DNA from: Gorsachius magnificus
Lineage: Eukaryota > Chordata > Aves > Pelecaniformes > Ardeidae
Length of the DNA stretch: 64,000 nt
Assembly (NCBI GenBank): GCA_034008185.1
Contig: CM067082.1
Coordinates: 9,656,984-9,720,983, forward strand
Direction: 5' to 3'
This document shows positions 1 to 12,500 of this stretch, piece after piece. The stretch's first letter is position 1, and each line of letters opens with the position of its first letter. The position numbers were made by a program, and so were the translations under genes. The notes beneath the pieces are model-generated. The model saw only the letters and a program-made list of their open reading frames with translations, searched no databases and was not told the DNA's origin.

Positions 1-100
1 TTAGGGACATGGTTTAGTGGTGGGATGGCAGTGCTGGGTTTATGGTTGGACTCAATGATCTCAAAGGTCCTTTCCAACCTAAAAGATTCTATGATTCTAT
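1..100 (+). mobile_element. CR1 LINE, 3' end only (lineage A tail)
   Basis: The window opens inside the last ~100 bp of a CR1 retrotransposon. The stretch has the landmarks GGTTTAGTGGTGGGATGGCA, then GGTTGGACTCAATGATC, AAAGGTCCTTTCCAACCT and the terminal ATTCTATGATTCTAT tail. The same ending closes the copies at 19801-20555, 31687-31785 and 34650-37205, so orientation and identity are clear. The 5' part may lie outside the window or be truncated. It has no coding capacity. Confidence 0.93.
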
Positions 101-619
101 AATATAAAGAATAACAAAAGCTCCTCCCTCAATAAACGCATTTTTGTGCTAGGTTCTTGTTTGATTTTAGTGCAAACACTTTATTTGGGTGTGCAATTTC
201 TCTTTTGTAAGTATTAAGTCAAGGAATATGAACTTTCTGGTAGACAGGTGAGACACCAACATCAACCATAAGATGCACTGAAAAGACTTTACAGCCCACA
301 TCAAAGACAAAAGAAGAAAAGGAAAGATAGTGTTGGGGAGAGAGGCTGGCAAAACAGGACACTAGAGGTAGAGTTTCAAAAAGCATCTAGGCAGGGGATG
401 GAGAAATAAGACAGCCTTAGATGAACCTGGAAGGAAAGAAATGTTAAAGTTTTGGTTTTCAAGACAAGGCAAGGCACCTCTAAACCTACTGGTGCAACAA
501 TATAATGCAACTTCTAGAGATACCCGGTTCGAGTGAAACCGCTTGAATGTGTGTGCATAATACCCTGGAAATCCATAAAAAGAATGGTTTATTGTGAATG
601 AAGGTCTGTACTGAGTGAG
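101..619. other. Unique non-coding sequence
   Basis: AT-rich DNA between two CR1 pieces. I see no repeat family, splice-bounded open frame or RNA gene. A GGTTCGAG string near 527 looks like a tRNA B box but has no A box and the wrong T-stem, so it is not called. Confidence 0.6.
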
Positions 620-1460
620 ATTAAAGAGCTGTCTGTCCTGGGACCAGGCCTAGTTGACATTTTTTGGCTGATACCCTAGATGATGGAGTAAGAAACCTGC
701 TTAAGCAGTTTACAGGTGCCACCAAATGGGGACTGACCAAACACATTGGTGAGTGGGAGTCACATACAAAAGAAGTTATCTGGGAACTTTTTAACAAAAT
801 GGTCAAATTACAGTGCAATAAAGATTGCAGATATTGCTCTTGGGTAGAGAGACTCAACTACACAAATAAAGGTGGGGGAAAACAGATCTGCAGGAGAAGT
901 TCAGGAAATTATAGTTTGTGTGAAGCTGACCTTGATTAAGGAAATAAACTCATGCTCTTACAATAAATGCAGACACAAGAGGACAGTAATCATTCCATGT
1001 GGTTCATTGGTAGTATGACCGCAGCCTGAAGTTTTGTGAGCACCATATGTTGACAAAATTTGGGCTGGAGAAAGCCCAGGGGAGAGCAATAATATCAGTT
1101 AGAGACATTGTGCTAATGATATATATCAGAAGATGGGCAGGATTGGGGTTGTTCAGTCTGGGGAAGACTGACAGGTATCACGTAACAGTGTTCAATATAT
1201 GAGATTGCTGCAAAGCTAGGCCATTCTCTGTGTTTGTTCCATGTGGCACATGATGCAGTGCAGGAATATCTCAAAGAGAATCTCGGTTTAGAAATTAGGA
1301 AAATGTTTTTAGCTGTGAGTCTAGCTAAATAAGCAAAGAGAATGTGAGAGGCTAGGAAATGTCTCTTCCAGGAGGTGCTGAGTTTGACAGTCATATGTCC
1401 AAAATAGATGATTCCAGCCTGGGACTGCCAGCTGCATGCCCCCTCCAGCCCCATTTCACT
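620..1460 (+). mobile_element. Old, heavily mutated CR1 relic (RT to C-terminal region)
   Basis: The segment 629-735 lines up with the CR1 reverse-transcriptase stretch that reads '[12 protein letters not shown]...KFADDTKLG' in younger copies. Here it contains CTAGATGATGGAGTAAGAAA, then a degraded catalytic box: frame 664-939 reads LKQFTGATK where intact copies have KFADDTK. Later, 1062-1100 matches the 'gtccagagaagagcaac' part, and 1140-1175 (GGGGTTGTTCAGTCTGGGGA) matches 'LFSLEKR'. A gene-sized remnant is therefore preserved with many indels. It is far more diverged than the other CR1 copies here and so probably much older. The 3' limit is uncertain because similarity fades after about 1400. 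Confidence 0.62.
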
Positions 1461-2091
1461 CTGATTCTACAGGGCTGTGACAGAGGGATGACAGAACAAC
1501 TCAATGCATGTTCATCAGTAGAATTTTACAGCCCACTAACATGGCACAGCACCACAGGCTGCCCCAGGGTTTCTCTGTATATGAAAATACAGCGGTGTAA
1601 TTCTGGAAAGCGCATGAGACTTTAAGGAACTTGCATTTGTTTTCCTTTAAATTTCACTTTCTATTTTCTTTTGGTTGGTCCATTTGTAAGCACAGTGCTC
1701 CACACGGACCAATTCTGTTGTGGCCCACAGGCTGGTTTCCCACTGATGAATTGCCTCTTGATTGGTTATGACTGTCCTTTCAATCCTTTCCAAGGGAGTT
1801 GAAGGTAGGGAGCTATAGGTATTGCTTGCAATTTTCCTTGTCTGAGGAGGACCTTGTTATCTGCCGGGGCAGCACAGGGACTGAATGAGGCTGTATTAAG
1901 GAACCAATTTGTACCAGCCTTTCCCTTGTCTCATACAGGGTTAGCTCTGCTGGCCATTGCAGTGGGATGGCTAAAGGCAGTAGGCAGGCACCCACTCCCC
2001 AGCCACCCTTTGCCAGTCTGCACATGGCAGAGAACAGTGAGTTTCTCTGAGGACTCCTTCCATCATACTGTCACCCATCATATGAGGACAG

Positions 2092-2152
2092 TACACTGAG
2101 GTATATGTATTATTTACATTACTTTACATCACATTACATATACCTTAGTGCA
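2092..2152. repeat. Imperfect inverted repeat / hairpin (18 bp arms, 25 nt loop)
   Basis: The arm TACACTGAGGTATATGTA (2092-2109) is complementary to TACATATACCTTAGTGCA (2135-2152) with two differences. One is a G-U pair in RNA and the other an A-C mismatch. The 25 nt loop is AT-rich. Size and shape suit a small pre-miRNA-like foldback or the core of a miniature inverted-repeat element, but nothing else supports either reading. Confidence 0.75.
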
Positions 2153-3485
2153 GTATAGTCTTTTTTGAGGCTGTGTAATGACAGTGAATGTTGGGATTGC
2201 TGCCTATTTCCTTCACTAGGCCGATAACGGTAACAAGCTAGATGGTCTAGACATGCCTTCTGGAGAGGAGATTTGAGCCAATGAACTGCTTGGCTTTGGT
2301 CAGGGCTGGCTTTCCTTCCTCTCATGCGGTGAAGTTCTGTTCCCTTAAAGCATGCAAGATGGTATTCTGTCCTGCGGCCACCGTGATGTTCAGGGGAAGA
2401 ACAAATGTATTGTGCTGAACTCATTTTCACTTCCCACCTTGGCTTTTGGAGGTGAGTGCCATCTTTTGCACGTGCTTGCTTCTTTTACTTCAAAATAGAA
2501 AACAGTGATGGAGATCACCTGCTTTGTGCCATTTCCTAATGGACAGCTCTCCAAAGTAAAGGTTGCCTTTGTGTTTGATGCCAGTTAGCAACCTTACAGC
2601 CTGTCCCAGCAGAGCCCAGGGCTGGCTTGGACATGCTGAAGACATCCTCTTTCATTCAGAAAGCTTGCCCTTGAAGGTCATCCAGGAGGGTATCTAGGAA
2701 ATAATGTAAGCAAATACAGAATGGTGCCTGGGATTTATCAGTTGTGTGGATAGACACAGCTTTGCTCCCAAATGTCATTCCAGCATCTTTTGTATCCTTC
2801 ATGTTCTCTGTGTCATCAAAAATAATTATGGGTGCTCAGTGTTGCATAAAACAAAGTAAAATAACAGTGGTACTTACCTAAACTTCAGTGTCTAAATTTG
2901 TATTTAGAAAACTGATAGGTGTTTTCAGCATATATGTACCAAATGAGCAACTTAATCTACTTCATAAGGGCTGTGCTAAGTTAGGCAGGAAATTATATTT
3001 AGCATCCATTCAGCATGTAAGAGCATAAAATATCTTGATTTTGCTTAAATATAGTCTGAAACACCCAGGTTTTAGTGTCTTGGTTTAAAATCTTGGAATG
3101 TTAAAAAGAAAGTGTTTAAAATTCTTTATTGTCTTTTTACTTGCTTGGCTTACATCTCTGTGTCTACGTGTATGTGTGTGAACTGTAACGATGAACGATA
3201 GAAGCATGCTTTCCTAAGGAGCAATCACGAGCTGTTCCAATGCAGCAATGAGTGACAGTGCTACTGTCAGGCCAAACATGAGGAAAAGAAAGCCAGTGCA
3301 AACAGAACTCCACAGTCTGAGAAATACTTGTTTACATTTTTTTTAAATGACAGGATAATGATTTTCTCTAGCTGTTACTTTATATTTCATTCTCCCCCAT
3401 ATATGCCATTTTTGACTGAGATACATTTTTTAACCAGCGTAACTTCAGGACAGTCAAGTGTCAGCTGGAACATTTAAAGATAGAA

Positions 3486-3529
3486 CTAAGTAACTATAAA
3501 ACTAACTAAGTAGCTAAGTAACTATAAAA
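3486..3529. repeat. Short tandem duplication, period 28 bp
   Basis: CTAAGTAACTATAAAA occurs at 3486-3501 and again at 3514-3529, with CTAACTAAGTAG between them. It is a simple local duplication in AT-rich DNA with no evident function. Confidence 0.85.
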
Positions 3530-4950
3530 GGAGAGAGCTGAAGGATAAGAAAGAACAAAAAAAAAAAATGGAGATATGGATGCTATGGACAACAGAGAAC
3601 TTTGGTCAAAAAATTTATTATTCTTCAGAGGAAACTGCAGGTCTTGTTTGCTAGGCGTTTTCTGTTGTTCATATCTTGTTAATGGTTGAATTTTAAGAGA
3701 AGCCGTTATTGTTGAATCTAAAATTAGTGTAAAGAAATACAATTTCACGGACAAAGTATACAAGCCAACAGCATAATGGAAGAACAAAACAAAGGACTTA
3801 ACAGAAAACAAGACCTGGCAATTCAGAGTACCACACTCATTAGCTCGGTAGGATTTTATAAGGTGACTGCACGCAGTGGGGCTAATTCTAAAGGAACATA
3901 TGCTCTCTGAAAATAAAGATAGGGTAAGGATCATTGAGGAATACCTTGTGTATGATTTGAGGGGCCTTTATAATTTACCTAAAACTGACAAACTAACAGG
4001 TTTGAGTACTGGTCAATTTAACAGCCTCAGAAGCAGAAAAAATTCTGGTTTAGCTCAAGTACAGCATGGAATTTAATTATTTTGCTATCTCTTGTCACTC
4101 CAGCAGTTTCATTAGAAGCTGTGTACATGGATCTGCCTTTGATTCACTTCCTAATGACATAAGACAAAAAGGCTGAAAAACCAAACATGTACCTGAATCT
4201 GAAATAACATGAATAATTTCCCCAGATCGCTTATATATCCTCAATTTTAACTGTGTTGAACAGACAGCCCCTGACTGGCAAGGATAATACACCCATAATC
4301 TTGAGCTCAGGCCAGTAATAGAGCTTTTTAATAATAAAGCTTTGGTGAATTTGTTTCCATCTGGTGTTTGCATTACCTTTCAGGGGTCCTTGCCTGCGCC
4401 ACATTCAGCTCTCGTCATTTAAAAAGCACTGGGTGGTCAAGGTTGTCACAGGGCAGGAAATTAATCTGGACAGGTTTCTGTGAGCTCCTGCCACATGTCT
4501 TAAGCCTAAATCACCTCAATTGAAGCACTATGGAGATATTGGTGAGTCCATCTATGTTTTCTTTGTGGTCATCACCAGAGCATGAAGGGTGCTCTTGGTA
4601 CTAAAACCAAACCACATTGATGGTACAGGCATATAAGGGAGCCTAAAGTGACAATATGCTTAGTTCAGACTCTGTAGATAAGTGCTTAAAGCTGCCCAGG
4701 TTGAGTCTTGCTCCATGTCTGTTCACTTCCTAACGTCCTGGTATGAGCCTTTCTTTCTCCGGAGCAACGGTGTCCTGCAGCAGCCACCTATACTCAGGCT
4801 AGAAGTGCCACTGCTAGGAGTGCCACTCAGGTTTTTTGGATCTCAAGACAGACCAAATGGGATCTCAAGTCATCCCAAGTGGGATCTTCAGGGAGATCAA
4901 GTCCTTAAGGGGGAACTGAGGACACCAGACAGTCCTGGGTACAGAGATTT

Positions 4951-4961
4951 CCCCCCCCCCC
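4951..4961 (+). repeat. Poly(C) run, 11 bp
   Basis: Eleven consecutive C residues following GAGATTT. Such runs are mutable and are common sites of assembly or length error. Confidence 0.95.
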
Positions 4962-7913
4962 TCCATAGGGAGACGGACTCAGGCAGTGAATGTCTGTCCA
5001 GACCTTCTCAAAAAGAAACAGGAGAAGGGAAGCACTTCACCTCAGAGGGAGACTTTTCTTCTATGGGGTTAGGAAAGCTGCCTCCCACATCCATGGAGAA
5101 AGAAGGGGTTTTGAAGTCGGGATTGCTGTAGGACTGATCCTTGTTCTCCTTCTGCCTATGTGAAAGAAAAACAGTGTATGTATGACTATATAGATGTTTT
5201 TCACTCAATCTCAGTTTTAACTTCTGGCTTTCCTGTACACAGCGGATAACACCAGAGTTTCTTGCAGACAATATATTTCTTGTGCACTATGTATGGGGAA
5301 TCACAAACTAGAATATGAATTGATTAAATTTCTTGACTTACAGTCAGTCATTTGTGCAATTTTCATCCCAATGCAATAGCACAGGGTCTTTAACAAAGCA
5401 GGATAGGTCAGTTGGCTCAATTTGTCAGAAAAAGGTTTGGAATCTCTGTGAGGTCTTGTCTGTGAGCTGTACGAGTCAAAGAAACAGATTATGTTGTGTT
5501 GTAAAATTGGCATAGCTGGTTATTCATCCGGGGCAAAATAAAATTGACCTCTGTCCCAGTTTTGCAGGACTGTCAGTGCATTTACCCAGGTAATTTGGGA
5601 GTCACCCCGTAAAGCTTCTGCAGCTACATTAGTGACTAGCGGTGGAGAGAAAAACACACCCTTCTTACTAGGCTTCTAAGGAAAAGGGGTAGCAATCTCA
5701 CGATTTGCTGTCAGTCAGTATGTTTCCTCCTGTGTAAAGAATTGAATCTTACTGACAATAGGTTGTCTTTTCTCAATTAGCTTTTGTTACAACAAGCACC
5801 CCAGCTGCAGAAAAAAAATAATACAGTGAAAAATCTTTGCTTCAATAGTTACAGGACTGTGCAGGTAAAAGACACTTAGGAAACACTGTGGGGCACACAA
5901 AATGGCAGCATTTTCTGCAGTAGAGGGAGATTAAACCCCAGAAGTCAACACAGCCTTTCTAAGCAGACTGAAATTGCAGCGGGAAATCTCTTTTCTCTTG
6001 CATCAGCTAATAATAAACAGAGTGAAATTCACTTGAGTAATGTGGTTATCTACAAGATAAACACCCATATCTAAGCAAATGTCCCTGCCTCTTCATTATA
6101 TTCAGGGGCAGAGCTGGTCAGTAAAATCAGTGGAGTTGAGGATGCAATTTTCCTTATCCTAAGCCTCCTACATCTGGTCCCAATTGACTCTATTGACTTG
6201 GGTTTTGATTCGGTACTGGAAGTTTGGACAATAGCTTAGGTATAACAAAGCTGGGACACCTAAGTTATGTCATCTGTATTCCCCAACAGCATGGTAATAG
6301 GTATCTTGAACATATTGTGTGGAGAGATGGCATCTGCATCTACCTGTCCTCAGAAATAAGCCTGGCATTGTCAGCCTGATCTTGAAATCTCGAACCGTCT
6401 GTAGTTCTCCCCAGATGTGGGGAGGAGCTTTTGTGTGGGTCAGCTCCACTGTACAGTGACGCCCCAAGATCTGCTCTAAGTGCAAAGGCATTTCAGGCAT
6501 AATTAGAAATTCCTGCACTGGGCTTAGGCGGGTTTATTTCCCTTTGCACTAAGAGTTTATTTGCTTCAGGGTGAGCTGTGGGTGTAATTCTGAAAAGGTC
6601 AGCAGCGTAGCAGGGAGAGTGAATCACTTTTATAGCCAAATAAAGGCTGACAGCGACCATGGAATGATGTTTTCCATCCGTGAAGGAGGGTAGTGGCCCT
6701 AGATGTGTTGCTTTGGTAGGGATTGATTCTGAATCCATCTTTACCATAGTGGAGGATAGCTGTACCTTTGCAGTGCAAGCAAGGAAGGTAGCATACGCAG
6801 GGAGGAGAAGGTGGACCATAGAGAGGATCATGATGCTACAGGGGTGGGTAGAAATCTATCTTGGACTAACCTGGAGGTACCACAGATGTAAATATTTAGA
6901 TGCAAACTGAAGGAGTCATCAGAGAATAAATAACCGATGTCTACTTCATCTGCCCTTCTTCCTGAAACACCAGACCAACAGGGTTGCTGAGCTTGACTCT
7001 GGCCCCCAGACTTTGTCTGTGGCTAAAAGTGAATGGCAGGAATTCAAAATCATTGTATCTGTACTGTAGATCCAACAGGATCCAATCCTTTTTTGTTATT
7101 ATTATTAACAATATTTGGTCCAAATTTATAAATAGGAAAAAAAAGCTCAAATAAAAATAAAGAGGTGTTAAAAGCATGTTGCTAACCTGAGTAGCATGCA
7201 CTTTATACACGGTACAATCCCATCACATTAGCAAATCTGTTGACCTCTTAAACTCTTAACTGTCATAACCACTGACCAAACATTTATTGATAGTCATTAA
7301 CCATTTATTATCTCTGCATAAATTGTTTCTAAATGTTCCAGTAATATAAATAGTCCTTTATTTCAAAATTCAATAATGCAGCTGAGCTTTACCTGCAGTG
7401 CCCTCTTTGCCCAGCATTTAATACGCTTAAAATCCCCTCTGAGTAAAAATTTCTGTAGCAAGTCATTAGAAGGAGAGTGTTCTTTACCACAATAATCCCC
7501 CATGCATGTATGTCTGTTAATTGAACTACTTTTCCAGACAATGCAGTAATTATAATTCATTCAAGAGCATCAAAGAACTTTGCTGCTATTTTACCCTGAC
7601 ATTTTCTCAATCAGTGTGGAGTCTCACCATCATACTAGGGGACTTTTCCCTTGAATAGGGAGGTATATGTACCTTGTATATACCCAGGAATAAACTGGGT
7701 TGTCATGTCAGTGCTAGGAATAGTCTTTTTTTTGCACAGGATCATTTTTTCCCTCTATGCAGGCATAGCCCAGGCAGACCACGCAGAGCAATGTGAGGGC
7801 CACAGCTGGGACCTTGCTCTGTGGCTGTGCAGCACCCGCCCCAGCCAGCACCTCTGTGGCTCAAAACACTAAAGTAGGTACAAAAAAATGTTCTTACTAT
7901 CATCATCTTATCC

Positions 7914-8065
7914 AGGGCCCCATCCCTGGAAATATTCAAGACCAGGTTGGATGGGGCTCTGAGCAACCTGATCTAGTTAGCGGTGTCCCTGCTCACTGCA
8001 GAGGGGTTGGACTAGATGACCTCTAGGGGTCCCTTCCAACCCAAAACATTCTATGATTCTATGAT
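7914..8065 (+). mobile_element. CR1 LINE, 3' end (lineage B tail)
   Basis: A 5'-truncated CR1 starting at the GGCCCCATCCCTGGAAA motif, the codons near the end of ORF2 ('PSLEVFK' region). It runs through GGTTGGACTAGATGACCTCT and GGGTCCCTTCCAACCCAA to a CATTCTATGATTCTATGAT tail. This ending differs from the lineage A tail at 1-100 and is shared with the copies at 8704-9570, 37690-37990 and 57454-58107. Severe 5' truncation is normal for LINE retrotransposition. Confidence 0.94.
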
Positions 8066-8703
8066 CTTGTGCTTCTCAAGATCTGAGACTTGTGACTGTA
8101 TCTATACGCTGGGAACTGTTTTGTTGTGAGGCTGACTATATGGTTTGGGTTTGCTTTTCAAGTAAGACAAATCCAGTCAGCATGGCTTTGTTTCTGCCGA
8201 AGGCGGTGTTTGGACCCCAGTTGTTTTGGCCGGTGTCTGGGCAGGGAATCAGATTTAGCAAGTGCAGCATGTATGGCTTCCTGAGCTTGGAGGTGTTTGC
8301 TTTCATAGCTCGAAGATATCTCAGATGAGCATTAGCAAAACATGAAAATCAGCTTAGTCTGAGTGCAGAAACAGGATATGGGAACAAGACCTTATGTTAT
8401 GAGCTTTCTGAAATGTTAAACAAGTGAGTGGGCTTTTGCAGTGATTAGTTTTCCAGGTCTAATAATGTATTTGTTCATTAAAGCTGCTTCTCTTCCTAAG
8501 TTATGTAATTCTAGATATAACTTCTTCTGGAGAAAAACCATCTGTTTACTTATGAATAAATAGTCACCACTTAACCTATCAATATTGAATACTTGTTTAA
8601 ACACTTTTTTGAGCAATGTACATGCATGGAGGGAGGTTTATCAAGCATATATTAGACGAGAGTTTTGAGGGAGAGAATAGATAATTTCAGGTAGTAACAA
8701 AAC
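8066..8703. other. Spacer between two CR1 copies
   Basis: About 640 bp of unique sequence. No open frame with coding character and no recognised repeat. Confidence 0.55.
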
Positions 8704-9570
8704 ACACCAGAAGGACGGGATGTCATCCAGAGAGACCTGGACAGGCTGGAGAGGTGGGCCTGTGTGAACCTCATGAGGTTCAACAAGGCCAAGTGCAAGG
8801 TCCTGCACCTGGGTCGGGGTAACCCCCAGTATCAGTACAGGCTGGGGGAAGAAAGGATCGAGAGCAGCCCTGCCGAGAGGGACTTGGGCGTGCTGGTGGA
8901 TGAAAAGCTGGACATGAGCCGGCAATGTGCGCTGGCGGCCCAGAAGGCCAACCGTACCCTGGGCTGCATCAGGAGAAGCGTGGCCAGCAGGTCGAGGGAG
9001 GTGATTCTGCCCCTCTACTCTGCTCTGGTGAGACCTCACCTGGAGTACTGCGTCCAGCTCTGGAGCCCTCAGCACAAGAAGGACATGGAACTGTTGGAGT
9101 GGGTCCAGAGGAGGGCTACAAAAATGATCCGAGGGCTGGAGCACCTCTCTTATGAGGACAGGCTGAGGGAGTTGGGCTTGTTCAGTCTGGAGAAGAGAAG
9201 GCTGCGGGGAGACCTGATTACGGCCTTTCAGTACCTAAAGGGGGCCTATAGGAAAGATGGGGATAATCTTTTTAGTAGGGCCAACTGTGTCAGGATAAGG
9301 GGTAATGGTTTTAAACAAACCAGGGTAGGTTTAGACTGGATATAAGGAGGAAATTCTTTACAACGAGGGTAGGGAAATACTGGAAGGGATTTCCCAGATT
9401 GGTGGTGGAGGCCCCATCCCTGGAAACATTCAAGGCCAGGTTGGACGGGGCTCTGAGCAGCCTGATCTAGTTAGCGGTGTCCCTGCTGACTGCAGGGGGG
9501 TTGGACTCGATGACCTCTAGGGGTCCCTTCCAACCCAAAACATTCTATGATTCTGTGATTCTATGATTCT
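8704..9570 (+). mobile_element. CR1 LINE, 5'-truncated, C-terminal third of ORF2 plus 3' UTR
   Basis: The copy begins just after the reverse-transcriptase catalytic box, at the '[16 protein letters not shown]' region. A long frame (8764-9345, 193 codons) encodes the characteristic CR1 C-terminal segment, with motifs such as [51 protein letters not shown] and [14 protein letters not shown]. Near 9310-9345 indels in the ...TRGNGF/ARVRLD part shift the frame and produce a stop, so the end of the protein is broken. The element then runs through the lineage B 3' UTR to a tail of ATTCTATGATTCT units. It lacks endonuclease and catalytic RT and cannot move itself. High similarity to the family pattern suggests it is relatively young. 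Confidence 0.96.
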
Positions 9571-12500
9571 AAAATAATTTTCAAATTAGGTAGGGGCCAC
9601 AAAAGTCATAGTTATTTACCAGCGTAGCTTCAAACCACGTCTTCAGTATCTGAGGTTTTTCCCATTAACACAAAGGAAAATCTCTAGAGAGGAACTCCAG
9701 ACTCCATCTGGGAGCTGAAACCTGACTAAAGACAGTGATGGCTAAAGTTTATCATTTTCTAATGGACTATGTGACACATGCTGAGCTGGATGCAAAATGC
9801 TAAGATTAAGCACACAACATAGTTGGCAGTGTTGGTGAACCATAACTCCAGATGCAAGTAAGGAGGGATGTTTGAATCTGGATGTTGGCTTGGACCACCG
9901 TGAATGTGTAGAAAAGCCCTCTGTAACCTGGCGATCCCCTCAGCTAAAAAGAAAGGGACTGAGCAAGCTCTCTGTTAGTGCTGATCTTTCTAACACCAGG
10001 ATTATGCTTAGTATGAGGAAGCTGTGCTATGGTTTCTGTTGCTCCCTACATACCCTGCTAGTGCTCATCCTGCACCTTTCACTGATGTTTGCCTTGGTAG
10101 CATTAACTGCTGAGTCCTTGTCCTTGGAGAAATGCTGCAGTTCCTCGGAGGAGAACAAGGTAGAGACACAGCTGGGCCCCAGATCCTGCAGAGCCTCAGT
10201 GAATTGTTTTGTGATCAAATGGGTAAGCTATTTGCTTGCAAAGGAGGCTGGAGAAGCTTGCAGAGCTATCATCCTGCAGATGGGCCAGATCTCACGCAGC
10301 TGCTATTGCTCTATAAGCTGGAAGCTTTTATTTTAAATTACTTTGGAGTGGAATTCCATCAAGGTTGTCGTCTTAAGGGACAAGTTCAGACACAAGAGAA
10401 AGAAGCTAAAGCGAATCAGGCCATGGTGGAGGCTGAGTTCATTTCACCGAGATTTTATAGTCATCCTGACCTCCATATAAGTTCTCCACTTCAACTTCTG
10501 TCTGCTGAGGAAAAAGCTATATCCTTCCCCTTTTGAACTTGTTTAAGTGGAGGGAAAGTTGGAAAGACTTTTTTCTTTAGCCAGAAACAAGCCAAGCCCA
10601 TCAATGCTTTGACAATAAACCCACACTTAGCATTTGTTGTTGTTGTTACCTGCCAGGTTGTGAATCAAATCTCTGCTTGCCACTCCTTTTATCACAGAGC
10701 TGACAACTTTTACCCACTCCACTGTTACTCATGTGAAGGGCTGTGTAGAGATCTGAAATTTACTGCTGAAATTTTTAAGGTGAAAGTAGGTATGATTTAG
10801 TTAATTGCTCTGGCTGCTGCCCTTTTAAGCTGCATCCTGGACAGGATGCTGTTGAGATACGCTTCTGGATCCTGCTTTCTAGCTCTTTACACTTCACCTC
10901 TAAACAGTAATGTGCTTATAAGTGAGATCTGTCAGGAAAGTTGTAATAGTGCATAGCCATTTTAAGCAGCCTTTAAAAATGTATTTTCTAATCAGATACT
11001 AAGCAAAGGAACAAAAATAGTACTCTGACTTTGTGATGGTCTTGTAATTGTAATGTTTTAGCTTAGAAATGAGAAAAAACCAACTCTAATGAAATAATTT
11101 TGCTTCATTATACTTGGTAATTTGGCCTTTGCAATTAAAAAAAGATGTGGAGTGCTGTGTTTTATACCTTTCTGGTATGAAAGATTAAAGGCTTCATGAA
11201 CATGTCTGTATGTAGTGTTATAGTGATTTTCTGCTGATGAGCATCTCCTTGAGTTCAATCTGACAACAGAAAATATAATGGGCTCTGAAGCTGCCATTAT
11301 GTTCCATCATGCCAATGATCTGTAGATTAAGAACTGGCACAAGCGTGCTGAAGAGCCCTACAGGAGCTGTAATAGCCTATCTTGTCAGCAGTCAGATGCT
11401 GTGGATTAAAGGGGGAGGGTGATGAACCAAATACCCTCCCTTCCAGTCCTGTGCTCTTTCACTTTTTTTTAAGCTGGGAAGCTTGTCAACTTTTCAAAAT
11501 ATGATGCTCAGCAACTGTTGGTAAAAACCGGAGGTCTTCATGTCATAACAACTTCTTCTGTGGGCCAACCAGGGAGAAATCTGTCCCTAAATGTGGTGGT
11601 GGTGGTTTCTTCATTGCAAATGTGTTTGGCTGTGATCATTCCGTCATTAAATCATTCCATTGCCATAATACGGCCAACTCACCCTTCCTTGGTCGGATCA
11701 CTGAGCTGTTGACTAATGGGGTCCCTGCTTGTGAGGTCCATTGGTCAGCCTGCCCCAGTGCAGCTGGGCTCCTCACGGGTGCTGGAGGTACCTGCATATG
11801 TGATGAAGCACAAGATGATCTCCAGTGCTTGATCCAAGCTCGGTCTGTATAGAGGAAGTTCAGGGGCTGCTGCAATGAAAGCCCTGCCAAGCGCTGAGGA
11901 GCAGTGGTCCTCCTAAACGTAAGCTCTCTGCACCGCGTTCCCAGTGATTCGTCTGAGAAAGTTAGCAGCATGACACTGCAAGGGAACAGGCTCTGTGCAT
12001 TTGTATGGTGGTGCGTACTCACCTTCACAGTCCTTTGGGACTGCAGCAGACTGGAGTGGCCAGTGGCTTTACATGAACTAATCCAAATCTTGCAGGATTT
12101 CAGCTGGACCTGAAAGCCAATGAGTCTTGCTGAGCCAAGACTGACTCCATACAGAGCCAGACGCACGTCTTTGCAACTTGTATGCGTATTACCACTTCTT
12201 TCTATTAACCCAGTTATCTGAACCCACCATTATCTTGGATAACTGAACGTTGGTCTTTAAGCTAATAACCTCTATGTCATGACATTTGCAAGACATTTTT
12301 AGACTTAACATAAGAAATTAGGCGAAATAGCAATTGCTCATTTAAAGATTTTAGTTAGATTCACTTTAGACTTTTGCAATGAGATAACATTTACCTTTGG
12401 CCACTACTGACCTGGAGCAGATGCAGCCCAATGACCTACATGGGAAAGCATCTATATCTGTTGCTGAGCATCTGAGCCAGACATTCCCTAGTAAGATGGA

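Larger units (their letters stand above)
1461..7913. other. Long unique stretch, no gene recognised
   Basis: About 6.4 kb with no recognised transposon. Small structures only: a strong hairpin at 2092-2152, a 28 bp-period tandem duplication at 3486-3529, an 11 bp C run at 4951-4961, an A12 run at 3557-3568 and a 12 bp palindrome CACTGTACAGTG at 6447-6458. An open frame at 4682-5131 (149 codons from a GTG, hence not a plausible eukaryotic start) has no splice context or recognisable domain. Its length is within what chance gives in a window of this size. Confidence 0.55.

Noticed and set aside
520..545. tRNA-like B box (GGTTCGAG)
   Set aside because: The base after the loop is not the required C, the T-stem does not pair in the tRNA register, and no A box lies at the right distance upstream.
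4682..5131. 149-codon open frame
   Set aside because: It begins at GTG, not ATG, has no splice context or domain, and such a length is expected by chance a few times in 64 kb over six frames.
8641..9144. Minus-strand open frame of 167 codons, and similar ones at 19783-20313, 34704-35168 and 57383-57703
   Set aside because: They are antisense to CR1 ORF2. The sense strand carries the recognisable CR1 protein motifs.
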